From Phascolomyces articulosus (lineage: Eukaryota > Mucoromycota > Mucoromycetes > Mucorales > Lichtheimiaceae), in assembly GCA_025677815.1 (NCBI GenBank), contig JAIXMP010000033.1, positions 248,001 to 312,000 on the forward strand: a stretch of 64,000 nt of DNA. The letters run 5' to 3'. Shown here piece by piece: positions 23,268-36,800 of the stretch (positions within the stretch are counted from its first letter, which is position 1; every line of letters starts with the position of its first letter). Under the pieces are notes generated by a model. It did not search any database. It worked only from the letters and a program-made list of their open reading frames with translations, and was not told where the DNA came from. The position numbers and the translations under genes are program-made.

Positions 23268-26200
23268 ATTGGTAATGAGAAGGAATTCACGCGTTCGAAT
23301 GAAACGCACCGCTTTTTTTTTTTTTTTTGGCAGAATATTTCGGACTTTTATTGCCGCTGATGTAATTCAATGCATATTAATTTATTTTTTCTGATTGACT
23401 GGTGTGCAGATTTTTATATCCACACGAGAAAATCATATTTCATCAGCTTTTTGTTTTCAAACTATTAGTATCTCTAAAAGATAAGCACAATCTAATTCCA
23501 GTTAAGAAGAAAGACATCCGGTTCACCATTTTACCTGAAATATTTGATGATGTTATATCCGTGTCATTATGCTTTTAATTAAGTGTGGAAATCGCATGTA
23601 GCATACGGCTACAGGCTTCCTTAAACTAACTTTTTCAAGCTGATAAGTAAAAGTGAAAAACTAGAAAAAAATTCAATCCCTCTAAAAAAGACATCCTTCC
23701 ATCCTCAATTAAATTATTCAACAAGTAATTTTTATAAATGAAGATATGTATCATATAAGAAAAAAAAGGAAACAAACTTTTCGAAACGATTATTAACTAT
23801 AGCAACAGAAATACTAAAGAAGAGATTGTCTTAATTATAGAAGTGGTTTTTAGTAGTAGTGGTAATAGTAGTTGTGGTATTGATGTTGATAAACAAAGAT
23901 AACTTTATCTTAACACCCTTCTATCATTCCTGTTAAATTTACAACTTCTGGTGATAAAACCTACAAGCTAATAAAAAAATAAAAAGGGGTTTAAAAGAAC
24001 CACTACGACGATACACTTGTAAATTTATTAACTTACAAGGATCGTTACAAGTGCTGCTGCAGGTATTCTTATTATAATAAATTATGGAACATAATAATCT
24101 TTCTTCCAATTTTAACATGATTGCATATTGATATATAACGTTTGTTGAGCAGCAATCTATCAGGTCATACTTTTTTTTTATGCTGCAGAAAAAAAATGTA
24201 GCCATTGGTAGTATGGATGGATTAAAAATAGCCAATTCATATTGCGTATCTTGCTGCCTGTTGTATTAGAATGATATATACGAATCAACGAGACACCAAC
24301 AACAATAGATGATTGCGTCTAAGGAATCAACTTGTATGGTCGTCAAAGTAGATAAGTATTGTTCATCAAAAAATAGTTTGTCAGATCTAAAAAGCAGAAT
24401 GATAAAATTCTTTATCTTTATCATTTCCCAATTATTACTTCTTTCAATAAAGCATCTATTATAAATATTGCCACCACCGGGTATGAACTGAATGTAATAA
24501 AAAAGAAAGAATACTTTATTACTATTTTTCGGGTAAAAAGAACTGACGCAAACATACGTAGGTAGTAAATTAATTGATGATTCAACATGATGGACAACCA
24601 ACTGGACCATATGCTAACCGATCTTATGGATGAAGAAGAAATGAGTTGAGTAAACCTGATGAGAAAGTAGGTTTTGTGGTGTATTTACCACTGGAGTATT
24701 CTCATAGGAATCGAAATTCAATGAGTATTTCATGACCAGAATTACCAAGCAAACATACTTTATAACCACTTTTTTTTAAAAGAAAAAGAAAAAAGCCCTT
24801 CGTCTTTGTAATGTTTTCTATTATGCACTCGGTACCTCTAATAATGTTCACTCGATTATGAACAATACGGCACGTTACATTTTTGAGTGAAGAAATATTG
24901 CATATTTGAATTGTCGACTTTAAACCACTGTATAGAAAAGCATAATAGTAAACCCAAGACAATCCGAGAGGGGCAATCATCATGTTCATTTTTTTATATA
25001 TACTCGCTACAAAAGATCCCTCAGAGATCTCAAGCTAAATAGAGATGATGAAATGTATAAAAAACATGCTATATCAGATTTTCATGGAAAACACGACAGT
25101 ATGTACGTAACACGAAAAATGCATTTTAGCATGTTATATATAGATATATACTGTTTGCTCTCATGTGTCAGACTTTCTTCCATATTTGTCATTGCTTTCC
25201 ATCTCATTGTTTCAATATAGTGTCGGTGGTACTTTTGCCATTATTATTTTTACCAACAATGTTTCGACATTGTTTTCTTTTGCATATAATGCCAACACAA
25301 ACTATTTTTTTTTAGATCGTTCTCAATGATAGCACTTTGCTTTAGAATAATAAACCAAATAATCTATTAATTTTTATCAAGCAATTCATAATGACAACAC
25401 TATCTAGGTACATCTTGTAATCAATACTACATCAAAGAAATGAATGGAACGAGAAGAAATATACTCTTAACTTATCGATACAAACATGAGTGTATATATA
25501 AAGAAAAGATCAGCCGTTAAAAAAACCAACTAAAAATGCCTTTAAAATTGAATGACCATCGTTGAGTAATACTATAGTGTGTCCTCAATAACAATATTCT
25601 TTATATTCGACATAGTTTATAAAAGGAATTGCAAGAACAAATGCAGCAAAGCATCAGGGAAAATTCATGTCATCCATTGTTTTCACAACACAACAAAACC
25701 ATCGTGCCAAGTGTCCTATGCTCAACAGGAAAGGGTTGATGGACAGAACGCTATTAAAAAAATACTTTCGACGATACATTTTTACAAAGCTTGCCATTAA
25801 ATCTGGTAAGAAACGTGAGGTAGGCATTAATAATACTGAATGCGTGTAATACTGCAACGATATCAGAGTTGCTTTTATTTAGATATAGTATTAAACCACA
25901 CTTTTTTTTTTTGAAAACATATATAATCAATATTAAGAATCGGCAACATATTCATATTGGAATAATTGATAGAAAGTAAAATTCAAGCTCTTTAACTACG
26001 GAACTGGTATAATTGGATATTTTTCCAACGTATTAAGTATACACTGGCGTTACAACAACTACATACAAAAAAGAAATAGTATTATTTTGATAAAAGTTGC
26101 TTATTTTTCAAAAAACAAAACCAAAGCCAAATGTTATGTATTAGCCATTAATAGCAAAATATTAGATCTATTAACTTTTATATTTATTATGTATGTAAAT

Positions 26201-29200
26201 AATGTGAATACTACACCCATTCACCTCTCACGGGCATATGATTGCAAAACTGCAAGGAACAATTTTTCATGTTATTATATATTCCATATAATAACAATAC
26301 GGCAATGACAGTTTATTGTAGTTGTAGTTACCAGTTCATTGTTATTATTATCACTATGGCCTAGATGTAAAGGGTCTTGTGAGAACAGATATCGCATGGA
26401 TACACTATTCTACCAAGAAAGTTGAAATAACTCTCTATCGATAGGACTTGAGTCGTAATCACAAAAAGAAATCTACTATGAGCCATTAAATGTGTAAGCA
26501 TCATCTTGGAGAATGCAAAGCTATAATAAACAAACACAACATATATTCATACTTCCTATTGCAGATTCCCTAGCACCCATTGTAATATCATTGCGAACAA
26601 TATTGACTTGCAAGAAAATTCACTCAATTATAGACACAAAAATTGAATCTTAAAGACAAAAAGTGCTCCCATGTTTATTCCTAAAATATCTAAGCAGCTC
26701 CATCATAGGTAGTTTGATAAAAAGGGATACACATGTTGGTATTTCCATTTGTATAGTAATTTGCAAAGAAACCTTATATATGCAACCCGATTTCGCAGTG
26801 ACAAATGTTTAGAATGCAATGGATATCAATAAACAGAAATATTGTTTAGAACCTGCTAATTACCTTGATTCAGTACATACTATACAATTCAGCGTCTGAA
26901 CCGACTACATGACATATAATACATTCAGTTAAAAATCGTTTAGCAGGCTCAGCCATTGTCTATAATGTTCATAGTTTTATAAACGTGGTCATGGACCATA
27001 ATCATGATTTAGATGTCCGGATGTGTATAATATTTCTATTATTATAATGTAGTGGATATGTAGTTAATAATACTTATATAGGTAATACTAATAAGTATTT
27101 ATTCGATATATAATTTTTTTAGCGGGAAAATGAAAAATGACCATATCATTAGTTCAGATGAGACAAATACCCTATTGAGTAAAAGAAAAAAAAACCATGG
27201 CTATTAGGGGGGTGATTTATACTTCTTAAAAACTTGTAGAACCGAGATGGGTAGCACAACAACAACAACAACAAAAAAGTTGATAAAGAGTTTATAAAGG
27301 AAGTCGAGGGACGAAGAACAAAGCTCTAATGATGATGAAAAATCATTAGATGGAAGAATCTACAAATGAATCATCCTGAAAAAAAGCCAATATTGAATCA
27401 TTCACCCCTACACAAGGTTTCAAAGTGAATTTTTGAAAAACACAATAATAAATACATTGTCCTTCTTCGCAGTGTGACTAAAAAAACGTCATTGTCATTT
27501 GGGTTCAAAAAAAAGTCATTATTAATAATGCTATATACTACAATCAAATTAATTAAATTTTTAGAGTCAATGTTGTGGAGAAAAACACTTTTAGTTCGAA
27601 ACATTAAATCTATCAAGTCCAAATAAACAATGAATGGGTAACAAATCAGATACGTTACTGAAAAGCTTCAACTATAAGGTTACATGAACGACTGGAAATA
27701 TGCAAAAGCAACACCAAAGTAATTGTAGAATGAAGAGAAATCAAGAAGGATGGTTTTATGGTTTCATCCCAAGAATGATGAATGGTTCGTTGTGTGGAAG
27801 GAAAATAAGGAATCGATACTCTTTGGATAACAATATCCATCAAAGAGGATTGCTGGTATCGATAACGACTAGCGTAAACCTTTGAGGAATGTACAAACCA
27901 AATGAACGATTGAGTCAAGCCAATAATAAATCATTAAGATTATTACAACCCTATACAATATTGTAATCAACAACATTATTATACTATTCTGCATATTATA
28001 CTTTTTAACATCCAAAACTCTCACCTTATACCCCATATAAAAAAAACATGAATTAGTAGACATTTCAACAAGGCTATTCAGGGAAAAGTTTACACAAGAG
28101 AAGAAACAGACATCGATTACGTATAGAGGTTTGATGGTAAAATTATGGGATATCACCAGCCATCACCGTCTACAAAACAAAAATGATAACCCTTACTTGC
28201 ACAAACCCAGAATGTATTAAAACCAATCACATTTTTGAAGAAATATATAGCAGATAAATCCCTTTACCATAGTTCATCTACTACTTTACTCTACAGTATA
28301 AAAACTATTCATCTATTTGCCATATAGAAACCAATAAGGGATACTTCATTCTCCAATGACTGCTACACAGACATCCAATCGGTGGTTATTATCAAGTACG
28401 TAACATATCATCTACAGATGTTTCAAGAGACAGGGTATTTTCGGTATGAGATCGTTTGCAGGACCTTTTACGCTTCTTGTAACCATTATTATTATTGTTG
28501 TATTGGGAATGAAAAAAACTGAGTATTCTTTCTATATTATAGTAACTCACTTATGGTCATATATATCTCATGGAATACAATCTAAAGAAAGATAAATTTG
28601 CCTCTTGGCCGTCTACTCATTTTAAAAATTGTTGAGGTAAAGGAATTGATTTACAAGGAAAAAAGCCACCGACTTTCAAATCATATGAAACCAAAAAGAG
28701 GTTTTTCTTCTATCAACATGGTGATGGTTAAAGTCGTATATCTATGACCATCATAGCAAAAGGTACCCCCTTCCTTGTGGTTGTTAGTAGTAGTGTATGC
28801 ATGTCAGAAAAGATCATTCTTACCTATTATCTTCACACTATAATATCAAACACGGAAAAATGTTGACAATCTAACTTTATTCGTTACATTTATATTGGAG
28901 AAAAAAAAGAAAATATAAAGTTACGAAAACCACAAATAACTGATACAGACAAGAAAATCCACTCACATATATTTTGCTGTTTTTTTTATGGAGATGTATT
29001 CTTATACATGTGTTATACTGGCATACATGCAAAAAAAAAGCTTTTGCTATATATACGTAAGCTAGAGTAAGATACTTATATTTATATTTAAATCCCATCC
29101 GTAACATGAATCTATTAACTTGACATGGATATTTATATTATTATTATTATTTTTTGAAAAGGGTCATCAGCAAGTAATTTCTTCGCAATATTCTTTTTTA

Positions 29201-32091
29201 CTGTTATTTCATAAATCAATGTATCTATTTTCATATGTATAGATGGCCTGATACAAAACAAAAAATTCATCATCTCTATACATTTATGCATGATTTATTC
29301 ATTGATTTTTACAACTCAAGAAATAGAGTGCGCTGATTAGTAATTGATGAACTTGGTTTGCATGGTTAGATATAAAAAGGATTCATCTTATTTAACAAGA
29401 GAGAGTGGAAAGAATAGCATATTCAGGACATCAGATATTCTTAAAGTCAAGACCCATCGTGAAAATCTCTTGTCCAAACAAAGATCATCCTATCCATTTC
29501 ATTTAAAACTAAATTTGGCAAGTGATATAGCTTAAATGTCTATAATAATAAGAATAGATAACTGTTGTTTCATTCACTGAAAATTATATGTAGCAAAACA
29601 CTCAAAAATATCATATACTTGAGAAGAAGAAATTCCTTATGAATTTTATATATAAAGGAAATTGGTTCATGTAAACATTTTATAACTAAACATTCCCATC
29701 CATTTATATCTGCGTAAGAAAATTCTCGAATAAAATACATGTAGACGAAATTACAATATGTCAAGAAAATGACACAAGGGTTGAGTGTCTAGGCTATAAA
29801 CAATTTAAAAATGGCGAAACATCACGCATGAATATAATATAATATGAGAGGAAGAGACATCATTATTTTATGTATATTATCAGTTAAATTGTCCACTTTA
29901 ATTAATAAACTTTAAAAAAGATGGCATGGCATGAAGCTAATTCTGGCAAGTGAATACCGGGCATTGAAACATTATTTTACCAGCAATATGGAAAATAGGA
30001 AATGTGTAAAAGAAATGACTGGAACACGAAAACTAACAAAATGCAAAACTCGGTCCCTTTATATATGTTTATTTTTCTGCAATTGGTAATTAGACAAAAG
30101 GTGATGATGATGATGATGATGATATATAGTAAAATCACTATTTGTATTATAATCCATATTTGTTGAATGGAATGCAAGTAAATTGATCATGGGTAACTCA
30201 AAACTTAATACACCAAAATTGTACAATTTTCTTTTTTGTGTGTTCTGTGGCACAGTCAAGTTCTCTCTGTGTAACTTGTAATACAAGTACTTCTATTTTG
30301 CATACATATTAGTTACATGTATAAATTTATTATAGCAGCAATGGTAACTTAACGCCACGGAAAAAAAAAAGGGGAGATAGATAAAAGTATAGAGTGGGTT
30401 TTACACGTTTATTATCCAGCCATTGACGAAAGAGAAGTTTTACTATTAGGTAGAGATACTTGTCCAGACCTATTTTAATTTATAAAAAAAAATGGCCAGG
30501 TCCAGCCCTTCTTTTTTTTTTTTTCGTCCTTTTTTTTTTCCAATCTAGAATACGTTTATTCTCTCATTCACTTCAACTATGCAATCCATGAAGATAAGTT
30601 GGGTGAATGGATAAAAAGAAAAAAGTGTGAAAAGTATTTTATTTTTATTATTATTAAAAAAATAAAATTCCATCCAAATTTATACATTTTATCTATATTC
30701 TTTTTTTTTATTATTTTTAAGAATTCTCGTGATTCTAATTCACATAGAAGAGGATCATCATCTTTATTCTATTATATTACTTGTTATATATTATATGAAA
30801 AAAAAAGACAAACAAAAAAGCTATTTTATATATAAAATTAGGATATTTAAATAAATTGATAAATTATAGTCTGTGTCCACCTTCTCTTTTACAAACTTTC
30901 TATTTTTGGAAATATCACTAATTTTGTGTAACATCTTCTTGGTATCAAAAAACTTCTTTGTCTTTTTAGGTCTTCTTTGTTTCTATATTTTAGTATTAAT
31001 AATAAATGAATATAAATAAATAAATAAATAGTTAGATAGAATTATTGAACAATCAAAAGATAGTATCTAATAATAATAAGTATCATCATTATAAAGAAAT
31101 AAGAAATAAAAGTAGGACAAAAGGAAAATCATCACATTTAAAAAATTCGAACGTAAAAGGTGAAAAATTGGGCGGTTTGGTAAATTTGAAAAGGCGATTA
31201 CCTTTTTTTTTTTTAACGACTTGGGAACTACTACTTTTAATACTAAAAAAAAAATAAGCTAGTTTCATAGTCAAGTGGATATGTATTAGAATAAATAGAT
31301 TACATAGTGACATTGTCCAAGAAGTCAAACTACTACTATGGATTATAAGTAATGAGGTGTTAAAAAAGTACTAGCCCCTGTAACGTTCCTTTTTTTTTTT
31401 TCATGATCCATTTTTAAACTCCCACTCCGTCCAAGTAAACCAACTTTTTTTGGTACTTTTCCTCTTTGTGCACGCACACACAAAAAATCTCATCTTTTTA
31501 ACTAAAATAATACCTTTTTTTTCTTTTTCTCTTCTTTAACTCAACTTCTTTCTTTAACTCAACCCCTTCCTTTTTTTTTTGCGCTCCTTTTTTTTCTTTC
31601 TCTTTCTCTTTTTTCCTCTTTCTTCTTCATCTTTTCTTTCTTCTCGCTCATTTTTTTTATAGATTTCCTTCTTGACGTTTAAAAGCGACAGAAGAAAAAA
31701 AAACATTTATTCAAAAGGAAAAAGGTATTATCTAAAATAGAAAATTTCAAAAATGTCGTAAAATGAATCCATCTTGTTACTGACTTTATTAATTCTCTAT
31801 TTATATATATATATATGTACGTTACTATTATTATATCATCATTATCATCACCATCAATATCATCGATTATATATATTTATTAGTTTGCATCTATCGTTTT
31901 CTTCCTCGTTTCTTTTTCTTTTTCTTTTCTTTTCCAAAACAACAAAACAACCAACAACAAAAAAAAAAAGAACGAACCCTTTTTTTTTTTTTGTTATAAC
32001 GGAAAAAAGAGCTTAACCCCTCCCCATCGACAATCCTTTCTATTTTTAAAAAAAAAAAACGAAACATATAAATCAACCTATATTTATTACG
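23268..32091. other. Gene desert, AT-rich, with possible old coding relics
   Basis: Nearly 9 kb with no intact multi-exon gene that I could assemble. Short coding-like pieces with plausible splice sites occur, for example minus-strand 24060-23920 (ending LSPEVVNLTGMIEGC before a stop) and 28190-27870, but no coherent protein emerges. It may be decayed genes, regulatory DNA or an unseen non-coding RNA locus. No tRNA T-loop with a pairing stem was found. The last about 700 bases (31380-32090) are very pyrimidine-rich on the plus strand and probably form the promoter and leader of the next gene. Confidence 0.45.
31440..32091 (+). promoter_or_regulatory. Pyrimidine-rich promoter/leader of the aspartic-protease-like gene
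   Basis: Long CT and T runs (31515-31670, 31900-31935, 31980-31992) precede the ATG at 32092, the arrangement often seen before strongly expressed fungal genes. No TATA box or named site is claimed. Confidence 0.4.
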
Positions 32092-33801
32092 ATGCGTTCC
32101 ACCTTTTTAGCACTTGCAGCACTCGCTCAACTTGCCCTTTCTTCTTTGGCTGATGCTGAACCTTTGAGAATTCCATTGTATCGTCGTACTCAAAATGGTG
32201 TTGTTACTGCCGCCGCTGAACAATTAGATAATGGTGTCCTTGCTGGTAAAGTCTATATTGGCAATCCACCTCAAGAATTCACCATGGCCTTTGATACCAC
32301 CACTGGCTTTTCATGGGTGCGTGGTTCTCGATGCAAGAGTGAAAATTGTCTTGATCGTTGTACTTATTACGCTCGTCGTTCCGAATCGGCTGTCTCTACT
32401 GGACAAAAATTCAAGGTGGATTATGGTGATGCTTGTGTCGATACCTCTCTTTATATCGATACCGTTGAATTCCATGGTCTTTCCGTAGAAATGCCATTCG
32501 GTGGTGCTTATCGTATGAGTGGATTTGATGATGGCTTTGATGGTTATCTTGGCTTGGGTCGTGAAGTCAACTTCAACATGACCGGTAAATTGCATGCTAC
32601 TTCCTCTAATTTGATGAAGCGTGCTACTTTACCTTCTTCTGCTTATGTTACCAATGCTTATCAACAAGGTACTGGTTTAGACAGTGCTCAATTCGGTATG
32701 GTGACTACTTCGAATACTGGTGGTTTCAATCAAGATGGTACTAGTACCACAGATCCTAATCAATCTCAACAACCTACACAGCAACAACCTAATCAACAGC
32801 AACCTAATCAACCTACAACTCCACAACCTAGTACCAATGCTACGGTTCCTGTTGCTTCTAGTTCAGCTGCTCCTGCTCCTCAACCTAGTACACAACCTAC
32901 TCAACCTTCTACAAATACAGATGGTACTTCTACTGTTGCTCCTAATGATGGTTCTGGTGGAGTCACTTCTGGTGGTTTCGGTTTCTTCAAGCGTACTTAT
33001 GAAGAAGAACACGTCGGTTATTTGGTTCTTGGTAAGTAAATTTATTTATTTATTTACAAAACATGTCAAATGAAAAACGTAAACAAATACTAAAAACAAA
33101 TTATTTTTAGGTGGTGTTGACAAGAGTTTGATCGATGGTGAAATGGAATATATTCCTTTAGCTGATACTGCTGATGGTTCTGCCAAGAACTGGGATGTTT
33201 GTATCAAGGATGCCAATTTTGATAATATCTTGAACATTAAGCAAAAGCCTAATGCCATTGCCGCTATCAGTACATCATCTCCCTTTATTCAAATGCCAGC
33301 AGATCAAGGTAATACATCTTTTTTTTTCTTTTCTTTCAAGGAGAGAATAAAGAAGGAGGAGGCGGGGGGAAAGAGATGTATATAAAAATTATTATTATTA
33401 TTATTATTAGTTACTAAAACAAAGATATATATATATATGTATTTATAAAAATAATAGCTGATATTTTCCAGGAGGTATTTGGTTTAAAGTACTATGAAAA
33501 GACCAAGACATATGGTATCAAATGTTCTGAAGCCAAGAACTTGCCATTATTGAAATTAACCATTGAAGACCATGTTGTTGATTTCCCAGCCAAATATTGG
33601 ATTCGTGAAATTGATGCTGATCGTGATTGTTGTGGTACTCGTATTCGTCGTGGTGATTCTGAACGTGATTGGATTCTTGGTACTCCCTTTACTAATGCCT
33701 TTTATACATCATTTGATCCTGATGCTGAAGCTGTTGGTTTGGGTATCAAGAAGGGTCAAGAAGATGATGGTTTACGAGTTTACCGAAAAACTCATCATTA
33801 A
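32092..33801 (+). CDS. Secreted pepsin-fold protein lacking the second catalytic Asp (pseudo-aspartic protease)
   Basis: Three exons (32092-33031, 33111-33308, 33458-33801) encode 493 residues. A signal peptide is clear (MRSTFLALAALAQLALSSLADA), with a dibasic YRR at about 30-32 that could end a propeptide. The pepsin-fold N-lobe shows KVYIGNPPQEFTMAFDTTTGFSWV with Asp68 in DTT, not the usual DTG, then KVDYGDACVDT (flap region) and DGYLGLG. A Pro/Gln/Thr/Ser-rich insert at about residues 205-300 separates the lobes. In the C-lobe the second active-site loop reads NAIAAISTSS where the family has AIVDTGTS, so Ala365 replaces the catalytic Asp. DWILGTPFTNAFYTSFD closes the fold. It should be secreted or wall-located, and by motif it is unlikely to be a normal protease. 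An alternative is misalignment of the loop, but neighbouring residues fit well. Confidence 0.87.
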
Positions 33802-36800
33802 AGAAAAAAAAACAAATATTGAATAATTTTTTTATTATTACCTCTCTATCTCTTTTTATTATCTTGTAACATTCCCTTTTGACACTAACACTCAACACAC
33901 TTTTATCAAAAAAATTATCTTTTTTTTTCTTTATATTACGGCATTATTGTTCATCATCTTCTTTCCTTTTTTTTTTCACTTCACTTTCTCCTTACTTTTC
34001 TGAACACCACATCGTACATTTATACACTTTTTTTTTATACTCTCTTTCTCTCTCTCTCTCTCCCCCAAACCCAACTTTGCTCCTTCTTTTTTTTATTAAA
34101 ACAAAGAAACAATAAAAAATATCCCAAAGAAATTACTTTTTCTTTCATCGAAATCTAGTTATTGATGTTTCTTATTATGTAACATGTATCTCAAATCAAA
34201 TAAACTTCTCATTATTATTATTTTTATTATTACTATCATCATGAACACAAAAAAAACACGTGCTATTTTTACAATCGCAGCTATCCAGAATACTTCTTGA
34301 GGATGATGACGATGACCGCGGGAAAAGAGATGCTTTTTTTGTTCAACAATCAATAAGAATAAGGTTATGTGATCAACTTCAATGTTACAATTCATTATTG
34401 GATTTTGTTTTTATATGGCAAAAAGGGTCAATTTTTTACATATATATAAAATGATTTATTTTTTTTCCCATCTCAATACATCATTCTCTATAAAAAATAT
34501 ACTATTGTGAGTGGGTGATCCGTGCTTGCTCGTTAAGGAGAGGATAATTTATATAACTTCTAGATAAAATATGTAAGCCATGTTGCTTGATGAATGGCTG
34601 TGATATATATACTTGCATATAACAACCAAAAAATAGTTCCTAAACTTGGATGGAACACCTAGTAGGATACATATTACATAGGCCATGAATTCGTAAACAA
34701 TATTTATCTCAGATGATGGGGGTTGTTAAAAATAATCTTCTGTCAAGATCGTCAGCTTTTTCTTTTCTTTTTAGTATTACGCTTTTTGGTTTTTCGACCG
34801 ATTCATCCATAAATCACTAAAAACATAAAATATACGCCACAACTTTTTTTTTTACATAGCAAACTTATATTTAATTAATAATACAAACCAAAGAGGTGAG
34901 ATGAAAGGCTTACTTATTTTTTTTCATAATAACGGTAAAGAGTCTATTCATATATACTTATCCCCTTGTATTTAGGTCGTTTGTCTCCTTAGATGATACT
35001 CATTGTTTGATGCGAGTAAAAATCAGGGTACTCCCCCCCCAACAAAAAAAACTACTCTATATATATTGTAGTAGCATCTTGTTCAATTGATCCTGCACAT
35101 TGATGAAGCTCAGTTATCATTAAGTCTATCTGCATCATCACCATCATTATCCTTTTAATTTTCATAGCAATGCATCATGCAGGTGTGCTCATTCAATGAA
35201 TCCCAGTAAAAATAATCATGTATTTAATAATATAAAAGAAGAAACGGAAAAACTCTCTTTTATTATTGAAACAACAATCACAACGTATACGTACTCTCTC
35301 CTTAGTAAATAAATAAACTCTGATCAGTCGCATGTATTCATTCTGATTTTTGAGTGGCAAGATTAAATTATTTACTATGGATGGTAATAATTAATATAAA
35401 TAATTAGATATCTATATAGTACCTTACTCTTTTTTTATAAGGCTATTTCATAGTGAAAATCTATCATTAAATAGATAATAGTGATATGAAAGAGAATCAT
35501 TGTTTAATAATGAAATAAAGCATTATAACCAGTATAATGAAGGATTATAAATGATGATCCATAGAAATTCAAAACAAAGAAGAACGTTACTATCTTTTCA
35601 TTTTATTTCATATAACTAGTCAATAAAACAAAGAAGATCCAGATCTTCATTTATATATAAACAAAGAATCATTCATTCAAATGAATTGTCAAAATATTAT
35701 GCAGATCGTATTATTTATTAAATGGCACGAAAGGGGAGAGGATATCCCAAGTTATTTATCTCCATCTTTTATGCCAAACTTCAAAGAAAAAGTAACTTTG
35801 CATGGAAATAAAAATAAACATTTATGCACAGATACAACAAAAACCATCTCTACCATTGACATTTAGGAAATAGTATATATATTATTGTATATGATCGTTT
35901 CTAACAACACTGTATATTATACTCATAGGTCGATATCAAATAAGAATTTCATTCCAAGTATATATATACTATTGGGGATCTTTTTTTCATAAACAATACA
36001 TATATACATAATAATAATAATAAAAAACAGTGGAGACATTTCAATATGGTGCATATGTATTATGATGAAGGACGGTGATACTTTTATGATGGTCAGATAT
36101 GATGGATGGATATATCTACTCAGCAATGGTACTTTTTTTCTTTTTGTAAATGATGATATATGCCTTATTAGCTACAGCAGTAAAGTATTGGGTTAGTTGG
36201 GTGGCAGTATAAATTCATCCATCATCGTTTGCTGTCATGATGACAGGTCAAATCATTCCTCCTATTGGGAATCCTCTTACATTCTTGAAAGGCATGACAA
36301 AGTTAAAGAAGATTATATCGTGTCGTTTTTTTTCTCTAATTCAGGGTAATTATAACATAATGATCTGCTGCCATTTTATAAGATAAAAGAACAGCAGCTG
36401 GCAAGTTTATTGGTAAGGATTCATAATAGTAGTTTACTATTATGAATACTACTATTATGAATTAACATGCGTCAAACCCATCGATCCTGTTGTTGCTATG
36501 CTTTTATTATATAGCACCCAGTTAAGGTGATATTATTACCATGTTCTTAATTCCTGTCGTAGCAACAGGTGAAGACACAATTGAATTCATGGCAAGTTAT
36601 TTGTTATCTATACTCATTAATCAAAGCAACTGATCTATCATGACGTACATCTCCATTCAATGATCTATAGATCATCATGATAGCGAAAATTGCTACTATT
36701 TGCCGTTGTAACCCAATTCTTTATCCCAGCCAAACCACATATCCCTCCATCCAACTAACTAAAAACAACAAATAAAAGAACAATATTTATCAGTACGACA

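Noticed and set aside
36422..36459. 11-base inverted repeat (CATAATAGTAG)
   Set aside because: AT-rich with a short loop, in non-coding DNA with many similar simple words; no termination or binding context.
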